Positions 46,643-55,655 of a stretch of 64,000 bases of DNA are shown piece by piece. Within the stretch, counting starts at the first letter, position 1. Each line of letters begins with the position of its first letter. The stretch is taken from NCBI RefSeq assembly GCF_000276665.1, contig NW_004955459.1, positions 10,852,021 through 10,916,020 on the forward strand. The letters run 5' to 3'. Position numbers and translations under genes: made by a program. The notes under the pieces are model-generated. The model was not told where the DNA came from and did not search any database. It saw only the letters and a list, made by a program, of their open reading frames with translations. This DNA comes from Chinchilla lanigera (taxonomy: Eukaryota > Chordata > Mammalia > Rodentia > Chinchillidae).

Positions 46643-46805
46643 GGTAGAAATCAACAAGTTGATTCTAAACTTATGTGGAATATCATAGGACCTTCACCAG
46701 CCAAAATGATTTTGAAGAAGAACAAAGTAGACTCACAGAACCTGATTTTCATAAAGCTACAGTAATTGCCACAGTGTGGTACTAGTGAAAGCATAGACAT
46801 ACCTG
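46643..46805 (+). repeat. L1 LINE ORF2 fragment, sense
   Basis: Reads like the C-terminal part of L1 ORF2: GAAATCAACAAGTTGATTC, CTTATGTGGAATATCATAGG, GCCAAAATGATTTTGAAGAA, ACAAAGTAGACTCACAGAAC, ATAAAGCTACAGTAATTGCC, CAGTGTGGTACTAGTGAAAG. Short and decayed. Confidence 0.82.
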
Positions 46806-46831
46806 TAATCTGAGTGGGAAGAAATCTAATA

Positions 46832-47023
46832 CAGTGATAACTCTGTGCATGAACTTAATTGTTTGCCCGATTCCAGTCACAAACCGAGTTGATTGCAAAC
46901 TGCATCAAATTCAATGGTTAGGTTCAAATTGACCTTATGGGGAAATTTGATTCAGTTCACAACCAATTTGGTTTGTGACCAGAATCATGGAAAGAATTAA
47001 GTTCATGAACCGAGGTACCACTG
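46832..47023. mobile_element. Tigger/mariner-like MITE with long terminal inverted repeats
   Basis: 192 bp. The left end, CAGTGATAACTCTGTGCATG then AACTTAATT, mirrors the right end, AATTAAGTTCATGAACCGAG then GTACCACTG. A second inner pair (GATTCCAGTCACAAACC / GGTTTGTGACCAGAATC) extends the inverted repeat. TA flanks it at 46,830-46,831 and 47,024-47,025. No coding capacity. Confidence 0.87.
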
Positions 47024-47029
47024 TAGAGG

Positions 47030-47233
47030 GAATTAGATTCTGTATGAGTCCATTTGGGGTGCTATGACAAATACCATAGGTGCAGTAGCATATAAACAAT
47101 ATATACTTATTTCTCATAGTTTTGTAGGTTGAAAGTCCAAGGTCAAGATGCAGGCAGGATTAGTGTCTAGGAAGGGGCAAAGATGACACTTTGTTATATC
47201 CTTGCATGGTAGAAAAGACACAGCAGATCTCTG
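47030..47233 (-). mobile_element. MaLR-type LTR (MLT1/MST group), antisense, left part
   Basis: Antisense solo-LTR-like sequence of the ancient ERVL-MaLR group: GAGTCCATTTGGGGTGCTAT, GACAAATACCATAGGTGC, CTTATTTCTCATAGTTTTG, GGTTGAAAGTCCAAGGTCAA. It is a non-coding, long-dead retroviral LTR. It is interrupted by an L1 fragment and resumes at 47,413. Confidence 0.8.
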
Positions 47234-47245
47234 GAGCCTCATTCA

Positions 47246-47412
47246 TTCATTCATTCAGTGCATGTTTATAATACAGAACAGTGATGGGGGAATTGGTACA
47301 TGCATATAACATATCTTGATAATTTTCAGTCCCTGTACTTCCACTTCCTTCCTCACTCCCTGATCCTCTTTCCTATCTCCAAGAGTGTTCCTTTGAGTTT
47401 CCTATCATCTTA
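47246..47412 (-). mobile_element. Short L1 3' end inserted in a MaLR LTR
   Basis: Starts with an ATTC-repeat tail, then GGGGGAATTGGTACATGCAT, ATAACATATCTTGATAATTT and a pyrimidine-rich tract, the same L1 3' UTR as at 34.15-34.3 kb (TGGGGAGTTGGCACATGTAT). Probable imperfect 12-bp target-site duplication: GAGCCTCATTCA at 47,234-47,245 and GAGCCTCTTTCA at 47,413-47,424 (one mismatch). Confidence 0.7.
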
Positions 47413-47547
47413 GAGCCTCTTTCAAAAGGGTACTAATCCCCTTCATAACCTAATTGGCTTCTCAAGCTTCCTCTCCAGATATCATCACCTAGAAGTAAAG
47501 ATTTCAATGTAGAATTTGGAGGACACACGTTCAGTCCATAGCACATA
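47413..47547 (-). mobile_element. MaLR-type LTR, antisense, right part
   Basis: GCCTCTTTCAAAAGGGTACT, AATCCCCTTCATAACCTAAT, ATATCATCACCTAGAAGTAA, TTTCAATGTAGAATTTGGAG and TTCAGTCCATAGCAC complete the LTR interrupted at 47,233. Confidence 0.8.
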
Positions 47548-48101
47548 TTTACAAAGCACTGGAAGAGCTGAAGGAGTGAGCTCAAGGCTAGATCTTCAGC
47601 AGCAAGTTCTGGAACATGGCATTAAAAAATCCACCATCCAGGGAAGTGACTGTCTCCAAGGCCACCATGGCATCACTGTGAACCAGGAAACAGAAGATAG
47701 GAGTCCAAAGGATACCTACAATACCTCATTTATCTCTTAATATCCAATGAGCTGAAAAAGGGACTCTGAAATGTGCCTTAGAAATTCTCTACTCTCCATG
47801 ATTTTTCTTAACAAGGAAAAGGCTAGGAAGGAAGGGGGAAAAACACAAAAATGTCCAAAGGGCTTTTAATTCATTTCTACCCTCCAAGTTTTATTGCCAA
47901 AACACAAATTTCATTCAGTACACTAGCTGTAAAGGACTCTGGGTTGTGTATGTCTTCGATTTCCAATCTCTGAAGGATGGGAAGTTACCTGAAAAGCAGT
48001 TAAATGAACCAGCCACAAAATCTATCATCTTTCATGATTGTAGCCCCTCCCCTACTTCTGTGTTGTACACAGCCACTCAATAGCCCTCAGTGTTGCTCAT
48101 A
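47548..48101. other. Unique sequence
   Basis: No confident repeat or gene. It follows the LTR and may include decayed internal MaLR sequence, but nothing is recognisable. Confidence 0.35.
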
Positions 48102-48246
48102 ACAGGCTGAGCTCAGCACTGGTGCTAGATCACAGGGTATATAACAGAAAGGTCCTCACTATGCCTCTCTCTCTCTCTCTCTCACAGGCTGAGCTCAGCA
48201 CTGGTGCTAGATCACAGGGTATATAACAGAAAGGTCCTCACTATGC
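48102..48246. repeat. Exact 63-bp direct duplication separated by (CT)n
   Basis: Copy 1 is 48,102-48,164 and copy 2 is 48,184-48,246. Both start ACAGGCTGAGCTCAGCACTG and end GGTCCTCACTATGC, identical base for base by eye. The 19-base spacer at 48,165-48,183 is pure CT. The period is 82 bases. Confidence 0.95.
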
Positions 48247-48475
48247 ACCAGGCATTATGCCAAAAGTCTACATGGGTTATCTTGTCAACCACATGACACC
48301 TTAATAGGAGTTCTGTGATTTCTCCCTGCTATAGATAGAGAGACTGAGGCTAGTGTAGGTAGATGACTTACTCAAGGTCACGGAGGTAGCAGAGGTGGGG
48401 TAGAACACAGATCATCAGGACCTGACACTCTTTCCTTTCTGTTCTACTATGCTCTGCTAAAATATGCATCTCAAC
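48236..48475 (-). repeat. MIR SINE, antisense
   Basis: CACCAGGCATTATGCCAAAA, GGGTTATCTTGTCAACCACA, GAGACTGAGGCTAGTGTAGG, GATGACTTACTCAAGGTCAC, GGTAGCAGAGGTGGGG and a TGACACTCTTTCCTTTC end follow an antisense MIR. Its first bases overlap the second copy of the 63-bp duplication. Confidence 0.8.
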
Positions 48476-48617
48476 CTCATTACAAAGAGTGGAAAGAAAA
48501 GAGAGGACATGTAGAACCCGTAAATAAAATCTGCACCTCCCCCAGGATGGAAGCAGGGGGCCTAGGAGTTTCTCTTCATTTCCTGCCTTACACTGAGAGG
48601 CCCTAATCCATTCTCTT

Positions 48618-48720
48618 TTTTTTTTTTTTTTTTGGTTTTTCTCTGGTACCAGGAACCGAACTCACGACCTTGCGCTTGCCAGGCAGGCGCTTTGCTGCTG
48701 AGCTAAATCCCCAGCCCCTG
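48618..48720 (-). repeat. ID-type tRNA-derived SINE, young
   Basis: T-run of about 18 bases, then the full antisense ID head. The likely short target-site duplication is TTCTCTT at 48,611-48,617 and 48,721-48,727. Confidence 0.92.
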
Positions 48721-48804
48721 TTCTCTTACTACTCTGTAGGTCTTGTTGCAGAACAACCATTGGGTGAAATGGATTCAGTTCACTTTAAACAAGGCAGGAG
48801 CAGT

Positions 48805-48892
48805 AGGTTGATTGTGCCTCTCCAGGAGACATGTCCAAGTCTTAACTTCCAGTAGTTGTGAACACAAACAGGGTCTTTGCAGGTGTTATGAA
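48805..48892 (+). mobile_element. MaLR-type LTR (MLT1 group), sense, left part
   Basis: 'GATTGTGCCTCTCCAGGAGA', 'CATGTCCAAGTCTTAACTTC', 'CAGTAGTTGTGAACACAAAC' and 'AGGGTCTTTGCAGGTGTTAT' match a sense MLT1-type LTR start. It is broken by an insertion and resumes at 49,636. Ancient and non-coding. Confidence 0.78.
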
Positions 48893-49602
48893 GGTGAGGA
48901 TCTCAAGAGGACAATAGATAATAGGAAAGGGAAAGAAATTGCTCAAAGTAGGGAACAACTGGGATAAGGGACAGAAGAAAAAGAAAGTACTAAGGTATTA
49001 TGTATATATATTATATATATGTATGGATCTATGGCATAACTGTACTGCTGATGTCTGATGGTTTATTGAGGGGAACAGTTAATGATTTAAAGTTTTTTTC
49101 CAATATTTTGACCAATTTTGCATGCTTATATCTGGTAATCTGAGCAACTTATATGAAGATGACAATTTGCAGTATAACAACCATTGGTGAGTTCCTACAA
49201 TCCTGTGTAGTGAAACTATGTGTTGTCTCTAATGTTCTTTTAAATTATTATTTTCTTNNNNNNNNNNNNNNNNNNNNNNNNNNNNNNNNNNNNNNNNNNN
49301 NNNNNNNNNNNNNNNNNNNNNNNNNNNNNNNNNNNNNNNNNNNNNNNNNNNNNNNNNNNNNNNNNNNNNNNNNNNNNNNNNNNNNNNNNNNNNNNNNNNN
49401 NNNNNNNNNNNNNNNNNNNNNNNNNNNNNNNNNNNNNNNNNNNNNNNNNNNNNNNNNNNNNNNNNNNNNNNNNNNNNNNNNNNNNNNNNNNNNNNNNNNN
49501 NNNNNNNNNNNNNNNNNNNNNNNNNNNNNNNNNNNNNNNNNNNNNNNNNNNNNNNNNNNNNNNNNNNNNNNNNNNNNNNNNNNNNNNNNNNNNNNNNNNN
49601 NN

Positions 49603-49635
<33 letters not shown>
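48893..49635 (+). mobile_element. Poly(A)-tailed insertion containing the assembly gap
   Basis: Lies between the two halves of an MLT1-type LTR. It has a purine-rich start (about 48,910-48,990), an AT tract, sequence of unknown family, a gap, and a 33-base A run at 49,603-49,635. The poly(A) end suggests a retroposed insert (L1 3' end or processed cDNA) in sense. The family cannot be read because part is unsequenced. Confidence 0.55.
49258..49602. other. Assembly gap (345 N)
   Basis: Run of unknown bases. The true length may differ from 345. Any reading frame drawn across it (about 140-176 codons) is an artefact. Confidence 0.99.
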
Positions 49636-49643
<8 letters not shown>

Positions 49644-49916
49644 AATGGAGAAGACACAGAGAGACACAGGGAAGTTTCTATGAAGATGGAGGCAGAGGTG
49701 CTAGGGATTCTGCCCCACGCCCGTGAGTGCCAGGAGCTGCCACAGGCTGGGAGAGGTCAGGAAACGTCCTCTCCTAGAACCTTCAGTGGGAGCTCAGCCC
49801 TGCAGACGCTGAGATTTCCTCCTCTGACCCCTAGGAGTATGAGGGAATACCTTCCTGTCATTTTAAGACTCAGCTGTTGTAATTTGCTGTAGCAGCTCTC
49901 AGCTACTAATACAGTA
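49636..49916 (+). mobile_element. MaLR-type LTR (MLT1 group), sense, right part
   Basis: 'GAGCCAGAAATGGAGAAGAC', 'GAAGATGGAGGCAGAGGTG', 'GTGCCAGGAGCTGCCACAGG', 'TGGGAGAGGTCAGGAAACG', 'CTAGAACCTTCAGTGGGAGC' and a TACTAATACAGTA end correspond to the second half of an MLT1-type LTR. Confidence 0.82.
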
Positions 49917-50019
49917 GGTGAAATCAATCTCTCTTTGCTGGACAAAAATCTTTAAGCTGTAACTGGATGTTGTCTAGGATTTACAATTGGATCGAAGGTA
50001 CCCTATCTTCTTTAGAGTG
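49917..50019. other. Unique spacer
   Basis: No recognised feature. Confidence 0.3.
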
Positions 50020-50023
50020 TGAC

Positions 50024-50226
50024 CACACTTTTTTTTCCCTCCCATGGGGCTGAGGATGGAACTCAGGGCCCTACACATGCCAAGCAAGCTCTGTGCCACT
50101 GAGTTATATCTTGAACCCCATTTTAAATTCTGTTTTGAGACAGTGTTGCCTGCTTTGCTTTTGACATTGTGCTCTTCCTGCCTCAGCCTACAAGTATCTG
50201 TAATTACAGGCATGTGCCAAAATGTC
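50024..50226 (-). repeat. B1-ID dimeric SINE, antisense, old
   Basis: T-run at 50,029-50,036, antisense ID half (GGCTGAGGATGGAACTCAGG, then GCCACTGAGTTATATC), linker, then antisense B1 half (TTTGAGACAGTGTTGCC, CTCTTCCTGCCTCAGCCT, GTAATTACAGGCATGTGC). Confidence 0.8.
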
Positions 50227-50895
50227 TAATTTAATCTTTTAAAGAATGCTCTTTTGAATTTTTTCTCTGAGAACACCTCCTCTAATATACATTCAAGGGA
50301 TCTGGAGGAAAAGCAGAAAAGCACTGGCTTTGGAGTAAGATAAATGTGCCCTTGAGTGAATAATTGGCCCTGCTACTCTGGGCCTGGAGTGACACAGTAC
50401 ACCATAATGGGTGCATATGGTTGAGGAAGCCTGTTTACCTCATGGCCAGGTAAGGGGGGTGGGGGGAGAGGAAAAGACTGAACTCCCAATATTCCCCTTC
50501 ACAGGTGTGCACCCAGTGACTTACAACCTCCACTAGGCCTCCCCACTTCAAGCACCAAACTGAGAACCACACCTTTATCACATGGGTCTTTGGGGCCATT
50601 CCAGACCTAGACAATGCCTAACGGGATGTTCAGCAAGCTAGCCACACAGAAGGGGCCATGCAGAGGTATTTGCTCCAGATGGATGCTGGGGAGCCTTTAC
50701 CCACCACTTGGGAGCATTGTATTGTTAGCCTCCCTGAACCCCATTTCTTGAAATTGTCGAGGTAAAAATTTAGCTTGAAATAATCAAATAGAAGTGAGGT
50801 GCCCCCAGGAGCCATGCAATATAGAAACGGGGAATATAGCATCTAAATGGAAGAGAAGCTCATTAGTTCTATCTCTTGCAAACACAATAATTCTT
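50227..50895. other. Unique sequence
   Basis: A short G-run (GGGGGGTGGGGGGAG) lies at about 50,454-50,468. No gene or repeat recognised. Confidence 0.4.
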
Positions 50896-50919
50896 TAAAT
50901 AAAAAAGAAAGAAAAAGAA

Positions 50920-51310
50920 AAATACCTGTCACTTTTGTCCCCATTTCTCAGTGACTTCTGCACAGCCTCACTGAAGGGGAGCATCATTACGAAGACTTTA
51001 TTACGCTTGCAAAACAGACTAGGAAGCACAGTGAGAAGCATAAGGAGCAAGACTTGCCAAAATAAATGAACAAAGTGCGTCCTGATGCCTGGCCCCTTTG
51101 GGAATGGAAGCCCAGGAGACCTCGGAGGCAATTAGGATGCAACTTTATTAACTTGCTCAGGCCCGTGGCATTTAGCCCAGGGCGGCTCCCTGGAGCACGG
51201 GCTCTGAGTCACCTAGTCCTCAGTGCTGGCTGGCCATTTGGCTGCCCTTCCGCAAAAGGGGTTTAGTGGCTGCAGTCCACGTGTTCCTCTTGCTGTGAGG
51301 CCCTGGGGTA
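50920..51310. promoter_or_regulatory. Candidate conserved non-coding element
   Basis: Repeat-free. CATCATTACGAAGAC and TTTATTACGCTTGC lie at 50,982-51,010. A TGCAACTTTATTAAC motif (HOX/CDX-like TTTATTA) follows at about 51,138, then a GC-richer part to 51,260. Retained CpGs and absence of repeats suggest constraint. Not tested. Confidence 0.28.
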
Positions 51311-52240
51311 GGAAGCTCCTTTCAGAGTATGTTATGCTGAGATCAATTTCCCACTCTCACTTTCCTGTGCATTTTTAGCCAGGGAGGAAAGCGGGAGAGA
51401 AGCCCAGTAGTTATGGATAGCTTTGTCTGGGTAAGATGAGTGCACTCTGGTCCTACCAGGTTGCTTGACCATTACCCCTCACCTCACCCCATACTGTTCC
51501 CATCCTGAGAAATGGGTGAGCAGAGTGTTTTTCTCTAGGACCCTGGTGGAGGAGTCCCAGTCTTCTCATCTGTGAAATGGGGCTGACAGCACTCACCTTG
51601 CAGGGTGGTCATAACTTTGAGGATGTGCTTAATCTCCAGCATCTGCCACATAGCTGCTATCTGCATGTTACTCCTCCTTGCCTCTTCTGTAAGGATGACA
51701 AGTACTGTTTGAGGAGGTACTCTGGCAAGGGGCTGTGGCAGCACATGGCACTGCCCACTTTAACCTCTCTCTGTAACCTGGCTGGCTCTGAGTTTGTCTT
51801 TAAGCATCTGCAGCTGCAGCTTGTGTGTAGTGAAGGCGAGTGCTCCATGGAACATGTTCCTCACTGCCCTGAGATGAGCTCACTCGGGCCCTTGGGAAAC
51901 CCCTTCCTCTGGGGAAAGACAGCCATACCAAAAAGACCCTTGAAGTGTTGAAGGTTTCACACCTGGAAAATCACTTCCTGTGTCCCTGCAGCCTTTAGAG
52001 GGCAGGTACTTGTGCTGCAGTGTGGACCAAAGACAGTCTAGGAAAGGGTCAGGCTGGATTCCATCAGGTATGCTGGGTAGGGAAGTCTGCCTGGAGTTGG
52101 CAAGAAGGAGGCATGTGAAGTGTGTCCCCCACAGTCATCTGTGCAAACGGTAATTAAGTACTCCAGTGGAGGTAGAGCAGTCTTCTGTTCAGGGGGTGCT
52201 GTGGTTTCCAGGTGCCAGGGCTCAGCGCTCAGCTTCCATT
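51311..52240. other. Unique sequence with a MIR-like core
   Basis: At 51,545-51,650 a sense MIR core is visible (TCTTCTCATCTGTGAAATGG, GGCTGACAGCACTCACCTTG, AGGGTGGTCATAAC). The 124-codon frame at 51,577-51,951 begins inside this MIR and has no domain. Confidence 0.5.
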
Positions 52241-52242
52241 CT

Positions 52243-52380
52243 TAGTTGTTGGGAAACTTTAGGCAAGTTGCTTAATCTCTCTAAGCCTTAATTAAGTGCT
52301 CCACTACTAAAATGGGGATGGTGAAGTAGTAACCAAATGAAATAGAGCCCAGCATGCAATAGAAATGGCTGCTTCTGTTT
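52243..52380 (+). repeat. MIR SINE
   Basis: 'GGGAAACTTTAGGCAAGTTG', 'CTTAATCTCTCTAAGCC', 'ACTAAAATGGGGATGGTG', 'CCAAATGAAATAGAGCCC' follow the MIR in sense. Confidence 0.75.
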
Positions 52381-54288
52381 TAGTTTAGTTTAGTTCTAGT
52401 GTTTATTTTGAACTAGGTTGAAGAAATAGAGATTGGAAGTTTCCAATGGGTCTGGAGATTGGGGTACAGTCCGTACAGATAGATAACTAAGTGCAGACAC
52501 TAGCAGTGGGATGCCCAGGTCATACTTAATGCGTTCAGGGCCGTTCATGAGTAAGAAATCACTCTTTATGAGTAAGAAATCTACTCTGCAGGAGGGAAGC
52601 ATGTGGTTCTGCCTTTGGAGAAGGCTGTGAAAAAGGCAGGTGTGTTGGGCCCAGCTGAGCAGTGGCAGGGTTGGAAGGTCTGTCTCACTCAGTGTCTAGA
52701 TGTTTTCTATGTCATCTTGCTGTCAGTTGCACTGTCAATGTCCCAGTTACTGTCCATGCCCACTGATGGTGGGAGCCTCACTCGAAGCGAGGAGACCAAC
52801 CTTATCCAAAGAGGGGACAGTGAGACAGGAGCGGTAAGTAAGGGAGGGTGAGGCAGCACAATATCTGAGCCTAGCTCATTTCCTGGAAACCTGGTTCCAG
52901 TCTCAGGACCTTGGGAGAAGTCTTATTCTGCTCTCATTGGACAGATGAAGGTGTTGAGCTCCTTCCCAGCTCGAACGTTCTCAATTCAAGGGGTGAAATC
53001 AGAAACTTCTGGAAAAAAGTAAGCAAGGCAGGGGCAGAAACAGTCTCATAGCAGAAGAAATGAAGAGGGGATGGGTGCAGGGATCGCCAATGGGGATGGA
53101 GAAGTGAGGATTTGGTATCCTTTGGATGGGGTGCTGGGAGAACACATGGCTGCTGTGCCGGCTCGGGCTCAAGCTCATCATCCTTTGGTCTTGGGTCCTG
53201 ATTTCATAAAGATGTCAGATTTAGTGCAGCTGGGAATGGGGGTTGTGCAGCCATTCCCAGTGCCACCCTCAGGGCTGAGGGACACATCTCAGATCTAACT
53301 TCCCAGAGGCTCCCGAGACCAACCCTGATGGTAGCTCTCTTATTTTTCAGAGAAGGGAGCTGATTTTGAGAGATTGGGATGGAGTTGCCTTTGGTCACTC
53401 AAAAGTTAGTGGCAAGCTTGTGACTGGGCAGAGGTGTCAGGTTCATGGCAAGTTTGTCTATAATCCAGGACTCCTGATTCAAAGGCTTATATCTGTTTAT
53501 AGTACATTAGCACCTTCAGGCATACGATATGGCTCTGTCACTCAGGATTTTATGAAAAAATGTTTTAACTCATTATGTTTTTCGATGGGTGTCATCTCAT
53601 GCTATGTAAAATTGTCAGGGTCATGACTGAGATGTGTGTTGGGGCCTGGGGGACAATCAGGGCAGGCCATAGAAAGGCATTTCAGAGCAAGCACTTTGGA
53701 GATGAGGGGTACTCTAAGCTAGAAAACCCTTCCGTGTAGGTCGAGGTAAGGAGAAGGATTTGATTATTTTTCTTTGGGTTCTCATTACTTCTATGAAGGC
53801 TTCACAGAATCACATAAGGAATGCAACTCTGGGAACACCCAAACTCATTCACCACAGGGATAGCAAATTCACGGCATACGGTGTGCAGCTGCTACTTGGG
53901 CTCTGGATAGCTGTCATTAATAGGTCACAGAACTCTTTCCTAGTGAGCTAAGATGCAGCTTCAGAATCCTTCCCAATGTAGTGCCTGAGAAGCCACCATC
54001 CGTCAACTTTAGGGGACAAATGTGGAACTTTCTCTGCCTTGGCAGATCTGGTTTAATTTCTGTTACTTATAGTTGGAGAAGATGAAACTCAGAAAAACCT
54101 AGCTGATTAGAAGTCTGTCTTCCTAACTGCCTATTGTTTGCCTTATGAACCAAATCAGCCTGCTTTATCTATATCACTCGATAAACAAGTGCAAAAAGGT
54201 GCAATAAGTGTTTATTGCCTTCCAGCTGTTGCCTGGCAGTGCTCAGCAGCTTTGTATTTCTACCCGTGTTACTGGGTTTTGCTGCATC
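52381..54288. other. Unique or diverged sequence
   Basis: A short local duplication (ATGAGTAAGAAATC twice at about 52,547-52,581) is the only structure of note. Frames of 60-86 codons look random. Confidence 0.4.
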
Positions 54289-54497
54289 TTTTTTTTTTTT
54301 TTTGAGATACTGGGGGTTGAACTCAGGGCATCATGCATACTAGACAAGTCTTCCATCACTGAGCCACAACCCAGATCTTTTAATTTTATTTTGAGGCAAA
54401 ATTTTCCTAAGTTTCCCAGGATGGCCTGAGACTTGTGATTCTCCTGCTCATCCTCCCATGCAGCTGGGGTCACAGGCTTGAGCCCATGCAACTGCCT
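54289..54497 (-). repeat. B1-ID dimeric SINE, antisense
   Basis: T-run, antisense ID half (GATACTGGGGGTTGAACTCAG, ATCACTGAGCCACAACCC), linker rich in T (AATTTTATTTTGAGG) and antisense B1 half (AGTTTCCCAGGATGGCCTG, AGCTGGGGTCACAGGC). Confidence 0.87.
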
Positions 54498-55190
54498 GAG
54501 TCTTCCTTCATTTTAGTGGACAGTTCCTTTCCCTGATGGCCTTCCAAGCCCTTAATCACCCAACTTTGATTAATTCACTTTCATTCTCATGGCTTATTGC
54601 TAGCAAGTCTGGAGGAACAGGAAGGCCCCATAATGTTCTTAGGGAAGATGGTAGGAAAAAGTCAAGGTTAAGATTGCAAAGAGGCTCAGAGGGGGGTGTT
54701 TTCAAAACTGATCATCATAATATAAAGAAAACAAGCATCACATAGCCTCTTTAACAGCTGCACATTCTCATGAGGAAATGATTTTTTTTTTTTTTACTTG
54801 CTCGAAAATTGGGTCCTTAACACTTCTCATTACTGTTTTTGTCCAGGTTCCCTTTAGAACTCATTGTCTTTGAAAAGTGATCAGCTGATTGCTAAACAGA
54901 GCGCAGTCTTTAAATGGGCCTGTAATCTAAAATGTGTGGATATGGGAAGCTAGAAGAGGTTGCTAGATGCCTCGATTATCCTGGGTCCTTTGCAATTGGC
55001 TGGTTTAGGGAGCTAACTGCATTTGTAAAACCAAAGTCCACTTGATCTTTTTCTCTACCCTGATCTGAATGTTGTCTTCAGCAACTGTCAGCTCCACCTC
55101 ATTTGGCCCAAATCAGCAGCTTTGTAACTATTTTAAAGCTTGTAGCAGTGATGACCCCACGTTTTCTTAGAGCTTTGTAGAGTCATATGT
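54498..55190. other. Unique sequence, part possibly regulatory
   Basis: 54,890-55,100 is motif-rich (GTAATCTAAA, CTCGATTATCCTGG, TTGCAATTGGCTGG). Paired-type homeodomain cores (TAATC/GATTA) lie about 60 bases apart. No gene. Confidence 0.35.
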
Positions 55191-55194
55191 GATC

Positions 55195-55310
55195 CTAACA
55201 GTCTTTTTGTGCAGTCTGTTTCACAGAGAAGAACATGTGTCAGAGAAACTGTGGGGTCTATTTGAGGTCACACAGCAGATAGGAGTCCGGGAAGTATAGC
55301 ATATGAATCT
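55195..55310 (-). repeat. MIR SINE fragment, antisense
   Basis: 'CAGTCTGTTTCACAGAGAAG', 'CAGAGAAACTGTGGGG' and 'GAGGTCACACAGCAGATAGG' correspond to the antisense MIR core and its ACACAGC box. Confidence 0.65.
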
Positions 55311-55424
55311 CTTGCTTATGATCTTAATGGGTACTGGCACTGGTGTCAGCAGATATAGGCAGATTGAATAGCTCCAGTTTGTTCCTATATATCTTGTTCT
55401 ACTGCATGGAAGACTGTTTTTGGT

Positions 55425-55655
55425 TTTTTGTGTGTTTTGTAGTATAGGAATGGAGCTCAGAGACTCTTAACTGCTGAACTGGATCCCCAACCCAATAATA
55501 ATAATAATAATAATAATAATAATTATTATTATTATTATTATTTTATATTGAGATAAGTTCTTGCTAAATTACCCAGGCAATACTCAAACTTGTGATCCTC
55601 TTGCTTCAGCCTTCAAAGTGGCTGGGATTACAAGTGTGCTCTATTGCATCTAAGT
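55425..55655 (-). repeat. B1-ID dimeric SINE, antisense, linker expanded to (AAT)n(ATT)n
   Basis: Antisense ID half (AGTATAGGAATGGAGCTCAG, ACTGCTGAACTGGATCCCCA), then the trinucleotide array, then the antisense B1 half (TTGAGATAAGTTCTTGC, TAAATTACCCAGGC, AGTGGCTGGGATTACAAGTG). Confidence 0.85.
55494..55542. repeat. (AAT)n followed by (ATT)n, self-complementary microsatellite
   Basis: About 9-10 AAT units pass directly into about 6-7 ATT units, making a perfect inverted repeat that can fold into a long AT hairpin. It replaces the SINE linker. Confidence 0.92.

Noticed and set aside
49153..49683. 176-codon frame across the gap
   Set aside because: It exists only because runs of N carry no stop codons; the flanks are a poly(A) tract and LTR sequence.
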